A DNA stretch of 64,000 bases, taken from contig CANQEU010000003.1 in NCBI GenBank assembly GCA_947595635.1, forward strand, positions 1 to 64,000. Reading direction: 5' to 3'. Both the position numbers and the translations under genes were made by a program. Position 1 is the stretch's first letter, and each line of letters starts with the position of its first letter. This document shows positions 27,911-38,339 of the stretch, in pieces. The notes beneath the pieces were generated by a model. It was given only the letters and a program-made list of their open reading frames with translations. It had not been told where the DNA came from and made no database searches. The stretch comes from an uncultured Clostridia bacterium (GTDB lineage Bacteria > Bacillota > Clostridia > Oscillospirales > Acutalibacteraceae).

Positions 27911-29103
27911 CAGTCTTCAACCAGAATATCTATATTCGCCTTTTTCTCGGCTACGGATTTTCTCTTTGCAGCCCTTTCGTCATCGGGCGACGGCTCGTCT
28001 ATTGAGTTATCTTCGGCAGCGTCACGCTCGGCGTCATCGCCCTTTCCGGTCTTTGACTTTCCGACTCTCTTGTCTATTTTTTCTATATTCTCAAGCAGCT
28101 TGCCCTCTATCTCCTTTGCAAGCTCCGGATTACCCTCAAGAAGCTGCCTTACGTTGTCGCGTCCCTGTCCGAGCCTTGTGCCGTCATAGCTGAACCATGC
28201 CCCGCTCTTGTTTATTACGTCAGCCTCCACAGCGAGGTCAAGCAGCTCTCCGCTTCTTGAAATTCCCTTGCCGTACATTATATCAAACTCCGCCTCCTTA
28301 AACGGCGGCGCAACCTTATTCTTAACGACCTTTGCCTTTGTGCGTGAACCGATTATCTCACCGCTCGACTTTCCGCCTGCCTTCAGGGTCTCCTTCTTGC
28401 GAATGTCTATTCTTACAGATGAATAGAATTTGAGCGCGCGTCCGCCCGGAGTAACCTCGGGATTGCCGTAAACTATGCCCACCTTTTCACGAAGCTGGTT
28501 TATGAATATGGCAACGCAGTTTGATTTTGATATTGCGCCGGCAAGCTTTCTGAGCGCCTGCGACATAAGCCTTGCCTGGACTCCAACGTGGGAATCGCCC
28601 ATTTCGCCCTCTATCTCCTGCTTTGTAACAAGCGCGGCTACCGAATCGAGAACAATTACGTCTATAGCGCCGGAGCGCACGAGCGCCTCGGTTATTTCAA
28701 GCGCCTGCTCGCCTGTGTCCGGCTGGGAAACAAGCAGAGAATCAATATCAACTCCGAGCGCCTCGGCATAAACCGGATCGAGAGCGTGCTCAACGTCTAT
28801 AAACGCGACATTTCCGCCGTTTTTCTGACCCTCGGCTATGCAGTGCAGAGAAAGCGTTGTTTTACCGGAGGATTCGGGCCCGAATATTTCTACAATTCTT
28901 CCGCGCGGCAGTCCGCCGATGCCAAGCGCTATGTCAAGCGACAGGCTTCCTGTTGATATATGCTCAACATTGAGCGAGCTGTTCTGCCCCAAGCGCATAA
29001 TAGCGCCCTTGCCATATTGCTTTTCTATTTGGCTCAGCGCCGTTTCAAGAGCCTTTTGCTTTTTATCTTCATTTTTAACATCCTGCTTTTTTTCCTGTGC
29101 CAT
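27910..29103 (-). CDS. recA: Recombinase RecA
   Basis: [49 protein letters not shown]. Confidence 0.98.
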   Translation of the reverse strand: MAQEKKQDVKNEDKKQKALETALSQIEKQYGKGAIMRLGQNSSLNVEHISTGSLSLDIALGIGGLPRGRIVEIFGPESSGKTTLSLHCIAEGQKNGGNVAFIDVEHALDPVYAEALGVDIDSLLVSQPDTGEQALEITEALVRSGAIDVIVLDSVAALVTKQEIEGEMGDSHVGVQARLMSQALRKLAGAISKSNCVAIFINQLREKVGIVYGNPEVTPGGRALKFYSSVRIDIRKKETLKAGGKSSGEIIGSRTKAKVVKNKVAPPFKEAEFDIMYGKGISRSGELLDLAVEADVINKSGAWFSYDGTRLGQGRDNVRQLLEGNPELAKEIEGKLLENIEKIDKRVGKSKTGKGDDAERDAAEDNSIDEPSPDDERAAKRKSVAEKKANIDILVED

Positions 29104-29213
29104 AATAAGTTCCCTCCGATATACTGAATTTAATGAAATTTTACTCTGTAATTATACCGTAACGACGGCAAAAAAGCAATAAAATGAGAACATCTTTTCG
29201 ATAGAAGCGCAGC

Positions 29214-30080
29214 TTAGAACGGTTTATCGGACAGTCGTTTATTATATCCGAAAATACACCGCTTTATATTCTGATAATCAAGCCTGTAATCTATATTTTC
29301 ATAGCCGTGCTGCCGCATTATCTCCTCTACCTGTTCGTATTGACCTTCTCCTATTTCATAGCAGAGCATTCCACCGTATTTAAGCTTTTTTGTATATTCG
29401 TCCGTAATGGCTCTGTAGAATAAAAGACCGTCCTCGCCGCCGTCAAGGGCGCTTTTCGGCTCGCGCCTGACCTCTCTTTGCAGGGCGGGAATCTCGCCGC
29501 TTTTTATATACGGCGGATTTGAAATTACAAGGTCAAGCGAATTATCATCAAATAACGAGCCGCCCGAAAGCACATCCGCCTTATGTGCCTTTACGTTATA
29601 AGCCCCGTTATATTCTATATTCCTTTCAAGATAGGCAAACGCACCGTCATAAAGCTCCACGGCGGCAACACGGCAGTCAAGCTCTTTTCCAAGCGTAACG
29701 GCAATCGCTCCGCTGCCGGCACACAAATCGGCTATTTCAAGTCCGCTTCTTCCCCTCAGGGCTTGTATTGCGGCGTTCACCGCGCAGGCGGTATCCTCAC
29801 GCGGGATAAGCACACCCTCGCCAACGAAAAATTCCCTGTTCATAAACTGCCATTTCCCAAGAATATATTGCAGCGGCTCACCGTCCGCCCTTCTTTTTGC
29901 AAGCTTGAAAAACAGCGCCTCGCCGTCCTTGTCGGCTTCGTCGTTTCCCCTTATTATAAGGGCGTGCCTGTCGACTGAAAACACCTCTTCAAGAAGGCAT
30001 AATGCGTCAAAGGCAGGCGCATCCGCACCCGCCTGTTCAAATTTTGATTTTGTTTGCCTATACAGCTCGTTATACGTCAT
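29214..30080 (-). CDS. prmC: Release factor glutamine methyltransferase
   Basis: ADLCAGSGAIAVTL; VISNPPYIKSGEI. Confidence 0.94.
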   Translation of the reverse strand: MTYNELYRQTKSKFEQAGADAPAFDALCLLEEVFSVDRHALIIRGNDEADKDGEALFFKLAKRRADGEPLQYILGKWQFMNREFFVGEGVLIPREDTACAVNAAIQALRGRSGLEIADLCAGSGAIAVTLGKELDCRVAAVELYDGAFAYLERNIEYNGAYNVKAHKADVLSGGSLFDDNSLDLVISNPPYIKSGEIPALQREVRREPKSALDGGEDGLLFYRAITDEYTKKLKYGGMLCYEIGEGQYEQVEEIMRQHGYENIDYRLDYQNIKRCIFGYNKRLSDKPF

Positions 30081-31045
30081 TATTTTGTTATCAGGTCTTC
30101 GCCGTTTTCGGGAATAACCGCCTCCATAGCTTTAATTGCGACCTCTATCATTTTATCGTCAGGCTCTTTTGTTGTAATTCTCTGCGCCCAAAGTCCCGGT
30201 GCGGCTATTATCCTTGTCAGCCTGTTGTCGTGTTTGCCGCACAGCTTTATAAGCTCATAGCCGCCTCCGCATGATATTGGCAGGAGAAGTATTTTTACCG
30301 CCGAACGCAAAAACGGATTTGCTATGTGTATAAAAAGTCCTATTATTACGCCGACTATTATCATAATAACCATAAAGCTTGTGCCGCACCTTGGGTGAAA
30401 GCGCCTTTGTTTTCTGACATTATCGACTGTAAGCGGAAGCTCGTTTTCATAACAGAATATTGTTTTGTGCTCCGCCCCGTGATACATAAATACCCTTTTC
30501 ATATCGGACATTTGGGATACAACAACGATATACACAAGAAACAGAGCTATTCTCATAACGCCCTCTATAAGACTTCTTGCAAGCCACGAATCGTGGAATT
30601 GAGGCGATATGTAATTAGTTAAATCGAAAATCGCGCTTGGAGCAACGAAAAATAAAAGCACGGCAAGAGCCACGCCCAAAACAGCGGCGACTACCATTAA
30701 TATCTTCATAAATTTATCGCCGAGCTTTTCATCTATCCACTTTTCAAGCCTTGACGGCTCCTCGTCGTCCTCCGGCACGCTCTCTATCGCCTTGTCAGCC
30801 GAAAGCATCAGCGCCTTGTAGCTTAAGCGCATTGAGTCGATAAGTCCGGCAATCCCCCTGAAAAACGGAACGCGAAAGATTTTGAATTTTTGCGTAAGTC
30901 CCTTAAACTCTATATCCTCGGTATATATCTCTTCCTCACCGGTGCGAACGGCAACCGTGGTTTTTTTCGGGCCTCTCATCATAATTCCCTCTATCAGCGC
31001 GGAGCCGCCGATTGAGGTTATTCTTTTTGTATCGTATTTTGACAT
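30080..31045 (-). CDS. DUF1385 family membrane protein
   Basis: GGSALIEGIMMRGPKKTTVAVR; YHGAEHKTIFCYENEL; HPRCGTSF. Confidence 0.88.
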   Translation of the reverse strand: MSKYDTKRITSIGGSALIEGIMMRGPKKTTVAVRTGEEEIYTEDIEFKGLTQKFKIFRVPFFRGIAGLIDSMRLSYKALMLSADKAIESVPEDDEEPSRLEKWIDEKLGDKFMKILMVVAAVLGVALAVLLFFVAPSAIFDLTNYISPQFHDSWLARSLIEGVMRIALFLVYIVVVSQMSDMKRVFMYHGAEHKTIFCYENELPLTVDNVRKQRRFHPRCGTSFMVIMIIVGVIIGLFIHIANPFLRSAVKILLLPISCGGGYELIKLCGKHDNRLTRIIAAPGLWAQRITTKEPDDKMIEVAIKAMEAVIPENGEDLITK

Positions 31046-31182
31046 AGCCTTTTCCTTTCCGCATATTTTAAAGAAAATGTTAAACCGTCTGCTTTTAAAG
31101 CCGCGCCTTAATTCAGGGCATTAAAATATACAGCAGTTTATTAATTCTGATTATTTTACCGACCGACTGCTTCAGCAGCAGG

Positions 31183-32637
31183 TCATATTCCAACCTCTGT
31201 GCCGTCGTCGTCCTTTAAAACAGGGAATACAAGCGTTACGGTCGTGCCTATTCCCTCTGTGCTTTCAATCGTCAAAGAACCGTTGTGAAGCTGCATTATT
31301 TCATCGGCAACGGCAAGACCTATTCCGCTTCCCCTGATAGTTTGATTTGCCTTGTAGAATTTTTCCTTTATTCTCGGCAGATGCTCAGAAGGAATGCCGC
31401 AGCCGTTGTCGCTGATAGTAATGGTGACATTGTCGCTGTCGCTTGTGACCTGAATGCCTATAACTCCGCTTGCCGGAGTATATTTGAGCGCGTTGTCGAT
31501 TATGTTTATAAACACCTGCTTTATCCTGTTTTTGTCACCCATAACCGGAGGAATAAAGTCCGGCTCGTCATAAAGCAGATGCTTGCTTTCGCTCAACGCA
31601 CGCTCCCTGAGCATATATATAGCCTCGTCAAGCTCGGCAAGAAGGTCTATCTTATCCATCATAAGCTGCATTCTGCCCTCTTGTATTCTTGAAAAATCCA
31701 GCAGCTCCTCAACTATTCCCGTAAGTCTTTCCGATTCGCCCACTATAACGCTCATACCCTTATTCATTATCATAGGGTCATAGGAATCAACGTCCCTCAT
31801 TGTTTCCGCCCATCCCTTTATCGCTGTCAGGGGGGTTCTGAGCTCATGCGAAACAGAGGAAATGAAGTCGTTTTTCAATTTTTCTGCCGCCGCAAGCTCG
31901 CTTGCCATATAATTTATACTGTCGCTCAAATCACCTATTTCATCGTCATACATTTTATCGACAGTTGTTTCAAAATCGCCGCCGGCAATTCTTCTTGCCG
32001 TTTCGGACATTTCACGCACAGGTATTACTATCGAGCGTATGAAGTATGCGCCGGAATTAATTATAAAATAAACTATAACAAGGGAAGCGAATATTATAGC
32101 CGACACCGAAACAAAAATTTTTCTGTTTGCCGCCTCAAGCGACACAATATAGCGCACCGCGCCGATAGACTCTCCGCCCGTCGTTTCAATGACTCTTGTA
32201 ACAGCCATAACGCTTTCGCCGCTGTTTAGCTTTCCTGTCCATACGGCATATTTATCTTCGCTCTCCAATGCGCTTTCATAGTCCGGCATAGCCTCGTTTT
32301 CGTCGGGGAAAAATCCGGTTGACGTAATGATTATCTCGCCGTCGGCGCTTATAACAAGCAGCTCCATAAGCTCCTTGTCAGGGAACGCCGCGACATAGCT
32401 TCTTGCTGTTTGAGCAAAGCTGTCGCTGTCAGCCGAAAGATAATATGTACCGAAAAAGTTTACAAGCTCGTTGCTTCGCGCCGATATTGTCTGCTGAATG
32501 CCTCCGTAATAAAAGTTCCTTATGGCAAAGGAAAGCGAAACAATAAGGGCGACTATAATCAATATAAATACTCCGAGCGTATTTACGATCCAGCGCTTTG
32601 TTATACTTCCCTTGCGCCATTTTGCAAGTCTTTTCAT
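31183..32637 (-). CDS. Sensor histidine kinase
   Basis: FISSVSHELRTPLTAIKGWAETM; NALKYTPASG; GSGIGLAVADEIMQLHNG. Confidence 0.93.
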   Translation of the reverse strand: MKRLAKWRKGSITKRWIVNTLGVFILIIVALIVSLSFAIRNFYYGGIQQTISARSNELVNFFGTYYLSADSDSFAQTARSYVAAFPDKELMELLVISADGEIIITSTGFFPDENEAMPDYESALESEDKYAVWTGKLNSGESVMAVTRVIETTGGESIGAVRYIVSLEAANRKIFVSVSAIIFASLVIVYFIINSGAYFIRSIVIPVREMSETARRIAGGDFETTVDKMYDDEIGDLSDSINYMASELAAAEKLKNDFISSVSHELRTPLTAIKGWAETMRDVDSYDPMIMNKGMSVIVGESERLTGIVEELLDFSRIQEGRMQLMMDKIDLLAELDEAIYMLRERALSESKHLLYDEPDFIPPVMGDKNRIKQVFINIIDNALKYTPASGVIGIQVTSDSDNVTITISDNGCGIPSEHLPRIKEKFYKANQTIRGSGIGLAVADEIMQLHNGSLTIESTEGIGTTVTLVFPVLKDDDGTEVGI

Positions 32638-32675
32638 TTCGCTCCCCCTTTCCCTTTATTTCATCTCTTATCAGC

Positions 32676-33398
32676 TCATCTTGAGCTTCTCTTGTTTTCC
32701 GCGTCCCACTTGTAGCCAAGTCCCCACACGGTTACTATATATTTTGGATTGCTCGGCTCGTCCTCTATCTTCATTCGCAGCCGGCGTATATTAACATCGA
32801 CGATTTTTTCCTCGCCGACATACGCCTCTCCCCATACGTGATTCAGAATATCGGTTCTGTCAAGCGCAACGCCGGGATTGGAAAAAAAGTATTCCATTAT
32901 CTGAAACTCCACCTGGGTAAGCTCTATCATTTTTCCGTTTTTAAGCAGAGCACGGTTTCTGAGATTCAGGATAAAATCGCCAGACTCAAGCTCTTCCTTG
33001 TAGCTGGTTTTGTTTCTCTCCTGAGCGAGCATAACACGGCGGTGCAAAGAATCTACCCTCGCGACAAGCTCCGACGGGCTGAACGGCTTTGTTACATAAT
33101 CGTCCGCCCCAAGCATAAGGCCCGTTACCTTGTCCATCTCCTGCGTTTTTGCCGTGAGCATAATAATGCCTATTCCGCCGTTTCTGCTTCTAAGCTCCTT
33201 GCAGACGGTAAAGCCGTCTATTCCCGGCATCATTATATCAAGAATCGCAACGTCAAAATCGCCGCCGTGCTCCTCATATTTTTTCAGAGCGTCCTCGCCG
33301 CAGTTTGCCTCAACAACATTGTAGCCGGCTCTTGTAAGGTTAATGACCACAAAGTCACGGATAACGGCTTCATCCTCGCATACAAGTATTTTTTTCAT
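32676..33398 (-). CDS. OmpR-family response regulator
   Basis: KKILVCEDEAVIRDFVV; VWGEAYVGEEKIVDVNIRRLRMKIED; start MKKILV preceded by AAGGTGG. Confidence 0.93.
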   Translation of the reverse strand: MKKILVCEDEAVIRDFVVINLTRAGYNVVEANCGEDALKKYEEHGGDFDVAILDIMMPGIDGFTVCKELRSRNGGIGIIMLTAKTQEMDKVTGLMLGADDYVTKPFSPSELVARVDSLHRRVMLAQERNKTSYKEELESGDFILNLRNRALLKNGKMIELTQVEFQIMEYFFSNPGVALDRTDILNHVWGEAYVGEEKIVDVNIRRLRMKIEDEPSNPKYIVTVWGLGYKWDAENKRSSR

Positions 33399-33437
33399 TT
33401 CAGCCACCTTCTTTAATAATATATAATAATACAAATT

Positions 33438-34859
33438 TTATTTATTTGTCATAACAAAATATTGCGGTAATTTGTTAAGCGACATTGCTATTCCCTTTAT
33501 ATTTTTGGTTTCATTGGGAATATTTACAGCATAAACGCTTTCGCCGTAATCCCCTATTTCAATATAATCCTTGTTAGGCGAATCCGTCCACTCCTGCGCT
33601 GTGAACACCTGTATTGTCAGCAGTCTGTCGCCTATTGTGCCGCCGGAATTTACGCTTACCGTACTGCCGGAGCCTGAATTGTCAGCCCTGTCGGCGTTGC
33701 TTTCAGTTTCCTTGTTCCACAGATAAAATGTGACGGAATCGCTGTAGCGCGAGCCTCTGGCGGTTATGCGGTCTTTCCACTCGTCGGGGATAATAAAGTA
33801 ATACCCGTTCTTCATATCCGAAACCGTTTCCAAGACGGGATCAAGTGTATTTTTTTTCGTATTATAGCTGTTCCATGTTGTCTTGAACGCAACGAGATTA
33901 ATGTTTTCGCTTGCGTTATACGGCATAAGAGTAAGAGTAGGTATCTCGGTAAGTCCGTCGGAGTCAATATCCGTACATATCGCGTCGGAGGAATTTCTCA
34001 GGGTCGGATTTATCGCCTCGTTATTTCTCTTTTGTTCGTTAAGAGGGTTAGAGAGGCCTGCCTTTGATTTATCCCAAAAAACAAACTGCGTTTCGCTTTG
34101 TCCGCCTATGCTCAGCGTATCGATAAAAACGCCGGTCTGTTTTTTTGTTGCTCTGCCGAAGTTCAGATTAATATAGCTGTTGGCGGAATTGCTCATCAAA
34201 ACGGACGAACGTGTAAATATTGTTTTTGTGTCGCTGTTGTATTGAAGCATTTTAGCGTTTGCGTCAACATTTGGCTCGGCAAGCGAAAAAAGCATTATGC
34301 TGTTTTTTCCCTCGTCGGTCATATCGGCGATTAAAAACTGATTGAAGGTATCCTCTATTTTTAACTCGGCGGTAGTTCTCCTGCCTGCCACATAGATGCT
34401 CATTGTGCAGCTGCCGCCGGAGCTGTTGCTCCAGCCGACTATTACCTCTTTTTTGCCGTCGCCCGTTATATCGCCTATCTCAACCTTGTCAACATCGGTG
34501 TTTCGGCTTGTGTAGTCGCCCATTTCCTTCCAATTGCCGGCAAAGTTTTTTATAATGAGTATGTGCGCCGTTTCTTCGTTTACGGACGGCCTGTAGAATA
34601 CAATAGCCTCGCTTATTTTGTCGCCGTCGAGATCCTCGTATATTACAGCGGAGCGGTAGCTGCCGCTGCGCGGATATTTTAAAATATATTCTCCGCCTGC
34701 CTTTTGCCCTATTATCTCTTGGATCTTCGCCTTATCGCCGGACGTTTTTGGCGGACGCAAAAGATTTGAATTGTCAAATCCGCCTGACGCACAGCCGTTC
34801 AAAAGCAGCAGCGCCAGCACGAGCAAGGCGGCTGTTACCGTTTTTATGCGTTTTTTCAT
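33438..34859 (-). CDS. Lipoprotein with FG-GAP/VCBS-like repeats
   Basis: Lipobox LLLNGCASG; YEDLDGDKISEAIVFY, IGDITGDGKKEVIVGW, DIDSDGLTEIPTL repeats. Confidence 0.75.
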   Translation of the reverse strand: MKKRIKTVTAALLVLALLLLNGCASGGFDNSNLLRPPKTSGDKAKIQEIIGQKAGGEYILKYPRSGSYRSAVIYEDLDGDKISEAIVFYRPSVNEETAHILIIKNFAGNWKEMGDYTSRNTDVDKVEIGDITGDGKKEVIVGWSNSSGGSCTMSIYVAGRRTTAELKIEDTFNQFLIADMTDEGKNSIMLFSLAEPNVDANAKMLQYNSDTKTIFTRSSVLMSNSANSYINLNFGRATKKQTGVFIDTLSIGGQSETQFVFWDKSKAGLSNPLNEQKRNNEAINPTLRNSSDAICTDIDSDGLTEIPTLTLMPYNASENINLVAFKTTWNSYNTKKNTLDPVLETVSDMKNGYYFIIPDEWKDRITARGSRYSDSVTFYLWNKETESNADRADNSGSGSTVSVNSGGTIGDRLLTIQVFTAQEWTDSPNKDYIEIGDYGESVYAVNIPNETKNIKGIAMSLNKLPQYFVMTNK

Positions 34860-34886
34860 TTGTCCGCCTCCCATCAAAGCAATAGT

Positions 34887-35558
34887 CTATTTTTCAGCAA
34901 AGCAGCAAAACGTCGGTTTGCCCATTTCCGTAAACATTCTTTCATGCTCGGTCTCATAATTCACAAAGTCAACGGGCAGTTTGTCCGAGGGCTCCGCGTG
35001 AAGATCGTATGATATAAAGCTAAGCTTAAAGCCGCACTGCTTAAAGTATGTAAGGCTTTCCTCAAAAAGCTCCTTGTCGTCCGTTTTAAATCGTATTTCT
35101 CCTCCGTCAACAAGAAATTCCTTATACATTTCAAGCTTTTTCGGAAATGTAAGCCTGCGCTTTTTGTGCTTTGCTCTCGGCCACGGGTTGCAGAAATTTA
35201 TATATATTCTCTCTACCTTGTCATCAGCCTTAAGCACCTTGTCTATCTGCTCTACGTTATATGCCGCAAGAATTATATTGTCAACACTGCGGTTATTTTC
35301 ATCAAACAATTTAACAATTGTTCTTCTGCCAACTCCGAGCATATCGCTTTTTATATCAATAGCAAGATAATTTATGTCGGGGTTTGCAAGCGCGCACCGG
35401 GCTACGAAGCAGCCCTTGCCGCAGCCAAGCTCAACATGAAGCGGCTGATTTTTTTTAAAGCAGGAGCCCCATTTTCCGGCATTGGCGGCAGGCTCCTTTG
35501 CGTAAAATGCGCAAGCGTCAAGCTCGGGCTGAGCCCAAGGCTTTTTTCTTATTCTCAT
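34887..35558 (-). CDS. trmB: tRNA (guanine-N7-)-methyltransferase
   Basis: VELGCGKGCFVARCA; YINFCNPWPRAKHKKRRLTFPKKLEMY. Confidence 0.94.
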   Translation of the reverse strand: MRIRKKPWAQPELDACAFYAKEPAANAGKWGSCFKKNQPLHVELGCGKGCFVARCALANPDINYLAIDIKSDMLGVGRRTIVKLFDENNRSVDNIILAAYNVEQIDKVLKADDKVERIYINFCNPWPRAKHKKRRLTFPKKLEMYKEFLVDGGEIRFKTDDKELFEESLTYFKQCGFKLSFISYDLHAEPSDKLPVDFVNYETEHERMFTEMGKPTFCCFAEK

Positions 35559-35707
35559 TTTGACCCACCGTATAATTTATAATCAATTTATTATATCAAA
35601 ATATTTGCATTATTTCAACGAGGCAGGCAAGAATTAACAAATAGTTTTTTATTCTCGGCATATTGAACGGTACACGTCTGTATTTTTAAGCGCATCGCCC
35701 GTGTATT

Positions 35708-35820
35708 GCGGCGGCCCGGCGCTGCCTGCGGCAGCGCCACACCGGCAATATCGTCTTTGCCGCGCAGGCAATGACGATATTGCCGGCCGCTTCCTTTTTT
35801 CAAAAGGAAGCGGCCGCCGC
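35708..35820. repeat. Multibranched palindromic island 1
   Basis: Outer GCGGCGGC/GCCGCCGC arms enclosing GGCGCTGC/GCAGCGCC, CCGGCAATATCGTC/GACGATATTGCCGG (plus inner TTGCC/GGCAA) and CGGCCGCTTCCTTTT/AAAAGGAAGCGGCCG. Confidence 0.75.
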
Positions 35821-35856
35821 ATAAAAGCAAGCAGTCCTGCGCCGCCGCACACATAA

Positions 35857-35883
35857 GGCTTTCGCACAAAATGTGCGAAAGCC
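35857..35883. repeat. 27-bp hairpin GGCTTTCGCACAAAATGTGCGAAAGCC, copy 1
   Basis: Identical copy at 36204-36230. Confidence 0.85.
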
Positions 35884-36067
35884 CGAGTTTGTCAATAAAC
35901 ATATTTTTTGATAAGTTATCGCCTGCTACAGCTTTAAAATTAGGTTTTAAACGTGGAGCTGACGCCTACCGTTGCCCTCACTTCCTCTTTAATAGAATTT
36001 TTTAGCTTAAATTCGTTCTGCTAAACTAATTTACGGGTGTAAAAGCTTAATTAAGCAAAATTCTCTG

Positions 36068-36195
36068 TGCGAGAATGATGAGGTGCAGGAGAAGCGAAGC
36101 TTCTCCTGCAAAAAAATAAAATCTTAAGCAGCAGTCCCACTGCACAGCAGTGCTGACTGCGGTTCAAGGATTACATGGACAAAACCGCTTTTTTA
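36068..36195. repeat. Interspersed structured repeat, family B copy 2
   Basis: Aligns to 23704-23820. Confidence 0.82.
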
Positions 36196-36203
36196 CAGAC
36201 TGA

Positions 36204-36230
36204 GGCTTTCGCACAAAATGTGCGAAAGCC
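36204..36230. repeat. 27-bp hairpin GGCTTTCGCACAAAATGTGCGAAAGCC, copy 2
   Basis: Identical to 35857-35883; just downstream of the GT2 gene stop. Confidence 0.85.
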
Positions 36231-36243
36231 CTTAACATACCTG

Positions 36244-37185
36244 TCATTTACTGATTTTCTCAATCGACTCTATAAGATACCTCTGCTTTTTAAAAACAAG
36301 ACTTACAAGCAGAGAAAGATATTTAATTATTATCGTAAGTATCGCAAACACACCGAAAAACGACCCGGTAATAACAAGCATCATTGTTGTAAAGCCCGGC
36401 ACAGGATGCCCCAAGGCAAAAACAAGAAGTGTGTATATTCCTATTCCGACCGTTGCAAATATCATAACAAACGTCAGTATCATAGAGGCGCGGTAGCCTA
36501 TATTTGTAAATAAAATAAGACTGTCAAGCGCCGTTTCATAACGTGAATCATCATTTATATTATCCCGTCTGCTGCGCAGATCGTTTATCGCGTCATAGTG
36601 CAGAGTGTCTATTTTTAAACCGCAGTTGGCATAAAGCGCCTTTCTGTACGGTATGGTCTTGCTCAGCGCGTGGACGCGGTTTATTGCTCTTCTTGACAAA
36701 ATCCTGAAGGACTCGGTCGCAAGCTTGTATTGCGTTTTTGCGCTGTGGTTGTAAAGGCGGTAAAAAAGCCTTGACGACAGCCTCTTTTTGCTGTTGTTTG
36801 CAGCCGCAACTATGTCGTAGCCCTTCAGGGAACGGTAATATATATCCGTTATCACCGACAAATCATAATCTATAACGTCGCTGTCAAATTCATAAACAAA
36901 ATCTCCTATCGAGAGATCCACCCCTGCGTTCATAGACATTTCAAGTCCCTGATAGACTCCCATATTGACAATGCTCAACGGGCAGCTCAGCGAGCTGTTG
37001 CCAAACTCCTTTATTACCTCCGCGCTGCCGTCATACGACGCGTCGTTTACGCAGATTATTTCATATTTCGCAAATGTCTTTGACAGTGTATCATTGACCT
37101 TAGACAAAAAATTTCTAATCGTTTTCTCACAGTTGCGAACATAAACAACGGCTGATATAAAATTCTTTTCCTTGTCATTAACCAT
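36244..37185 (-). CDS. GT2 family glycosyltransferase with C-terminal TMs
   Basis: FISAVVYVRNCEKTIRNFL; YEIICVNDASYDGSAEVI; two C-terminal TM segments. Confidence 0.85.
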   Translation of the reverse strand: MVNDKEKNFISAVVYVRNCEKTIRNFLSKVNDTLSKTFAKYEIICVNDASYDGSAEVIKEFGNSSLSCPLSIVNMGVYQGLEMSMNAGVDLSIGDFVYEFDSDVIDYDLSVITDIYYRSLKGYDIVAAANNSKKRLSSRLFYRLYNHSAKTQYKLATESFRILSRRAINRVHALSKTIPYRKALYANCGLKIDTLHYDAINDLRSRRDNINDDSRYETALDSLILFTNIGYRASMILTFVMIFATVGIGIYTLLVFALGHPVPGFTTMMLVITGSFFGVFAILTIIIKYLSLLVSLVFKKQRYLIESIEKISK

Positions 37186-38302
37186 TTTTCAACACCTCGT
37201 CAAGATCGTAAACCGTATTTATCTTTCCGGACAACACGGATACGAAGGTTGGGTTTTCTCCGTATCTTTTGATAACCGTCGGGCGTGAATCATCAATTTC
37301 CGACGCTTTTAAAATAGGCTTCATTGAATAAAGCGAAGAAACATATTCAAAGCTCAGGCTGTCCTTTAAATACTTCCTTGCAAGATTAGACATAAACGGC
37401 CATGCGCTTTGCGGCTTTGCCGGACAGTCGTTGCAGTTTCCCAAGCTCTCCTTGGAGCAAAAGCCCTTGCTGTTTTTCTGGCACGGAAACGACGGCAATG
37501 CGTCATAGCTTGTCATATGAGGAGTAAACGTAACCGAAGTAAGCGAATGAAGCCCGGTTTTTCCAAACGGCATAATAGAGAAGAACGGCCCGTCCATAAC
37601 CGTTATTCCCGTATTTTTAAATTCATCAGACACCGTGCAGAGTATTATTTCACAAAGCTCGTATTTTATCTTAAACGGCTCAAGCGACAGCTTTTTTAAA
37701 ATTTGATTAACGCTTGCATAGGTTGCGTTAAGCAAAAATCCCGTTGAGTGCTTAGAGCCGTCTGCAAGCTCTATTAAATATTCGCCGCCGGTATTTTCAA
37801 TATCCGTTATATTGCAATCGTATTTTATAGTTACGCCGCTCTGTCCTGACAATTCTTCAAGAAAATATTTCTTTAATATCTGAGCGTCATAAGTGTATTC
37901 TTTGGTAAGAAACGCTCCGTCGCACATTCCGTCTTTAAAATACTTTGACGTTGGCGCGTCCTCGCACATTATGTTTGCGTCACGGCAAAATTTTTTAAAC
38001 TGCTCGGCGTTTGTCCAGCTAAAGTTTGCGCTGGTGGCATAAACCTGGTCAAAGCTGCTGTGAACGCAAAAGCCGTAATCCTTGTTAAAGCGGTCAAAAT
38101 ATCCTCTGGATTTAACCGCTGTTGAAATAGAACGAGGGTAGTGATAGCCCATATGCACTCTCGCCTGATTTATATATGTCGCGCGCTTAAACGCGCCGTC
38201 GTCGCATTCAAGCACAAGCACGCTTTGACCGAGCCTTGCGCAGAACAGTGCGGAATACAGGCCGTAAAGCCCCGCGCCGATTATTATTTTATCGTATTTC
38301 AA
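37178..38302 (-). CDS. FAD-dependent oxidoreductase (DAO-like) with Cys4 motif
   Basis: DKIIIGAGLYGLYSALFCARLGQSVLVLE Rossmann motif; PCQKNSKGFCSKESLGNCNDCP. Confidence 0.78.
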   Translation of the reverse strand: MKYDKIIIGAGLYGLYSALFCARLGQSVLVLECDDGAFKRATYINQARVHMGYHYPRSISTAVKSRGYFDRFNKDYGFCVHSSFDQVYATSANFSWTNAEQFKKFCRDANIMCEDAPTSKYFKDGMCDGAFLTKEYTYDAQILKKYFLEELSGQSGVTIKYDCNITDIENTGGEYLIELADGSKHSTGFLLNATYASVNQILKKLSLEPFKIKYELCEIILCTVSDEFKNTGITVMDGPFFSIMPFGKTGLHSLTSVTFTPHMTSYDALPSFPCQKNSKGFCSKESLGNCNDCPAKPQSAWPFMSNLARKYLKDSLSFEYVSSLYSMKPILKASEIDDSRPTVIKRYGENPTFVSVLSGKINTVYDLDEVLKNG

Positions 38303-38339
38303 GGAATTTCACTCCCCTTGTCTGTCGTTAAAATGTTCC

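Noticed and set aside
35615-35902. Minus-strand ORFs across the palindromic island
   Set aside because: Coding appearance is a by-product of GC-rich hairpins.
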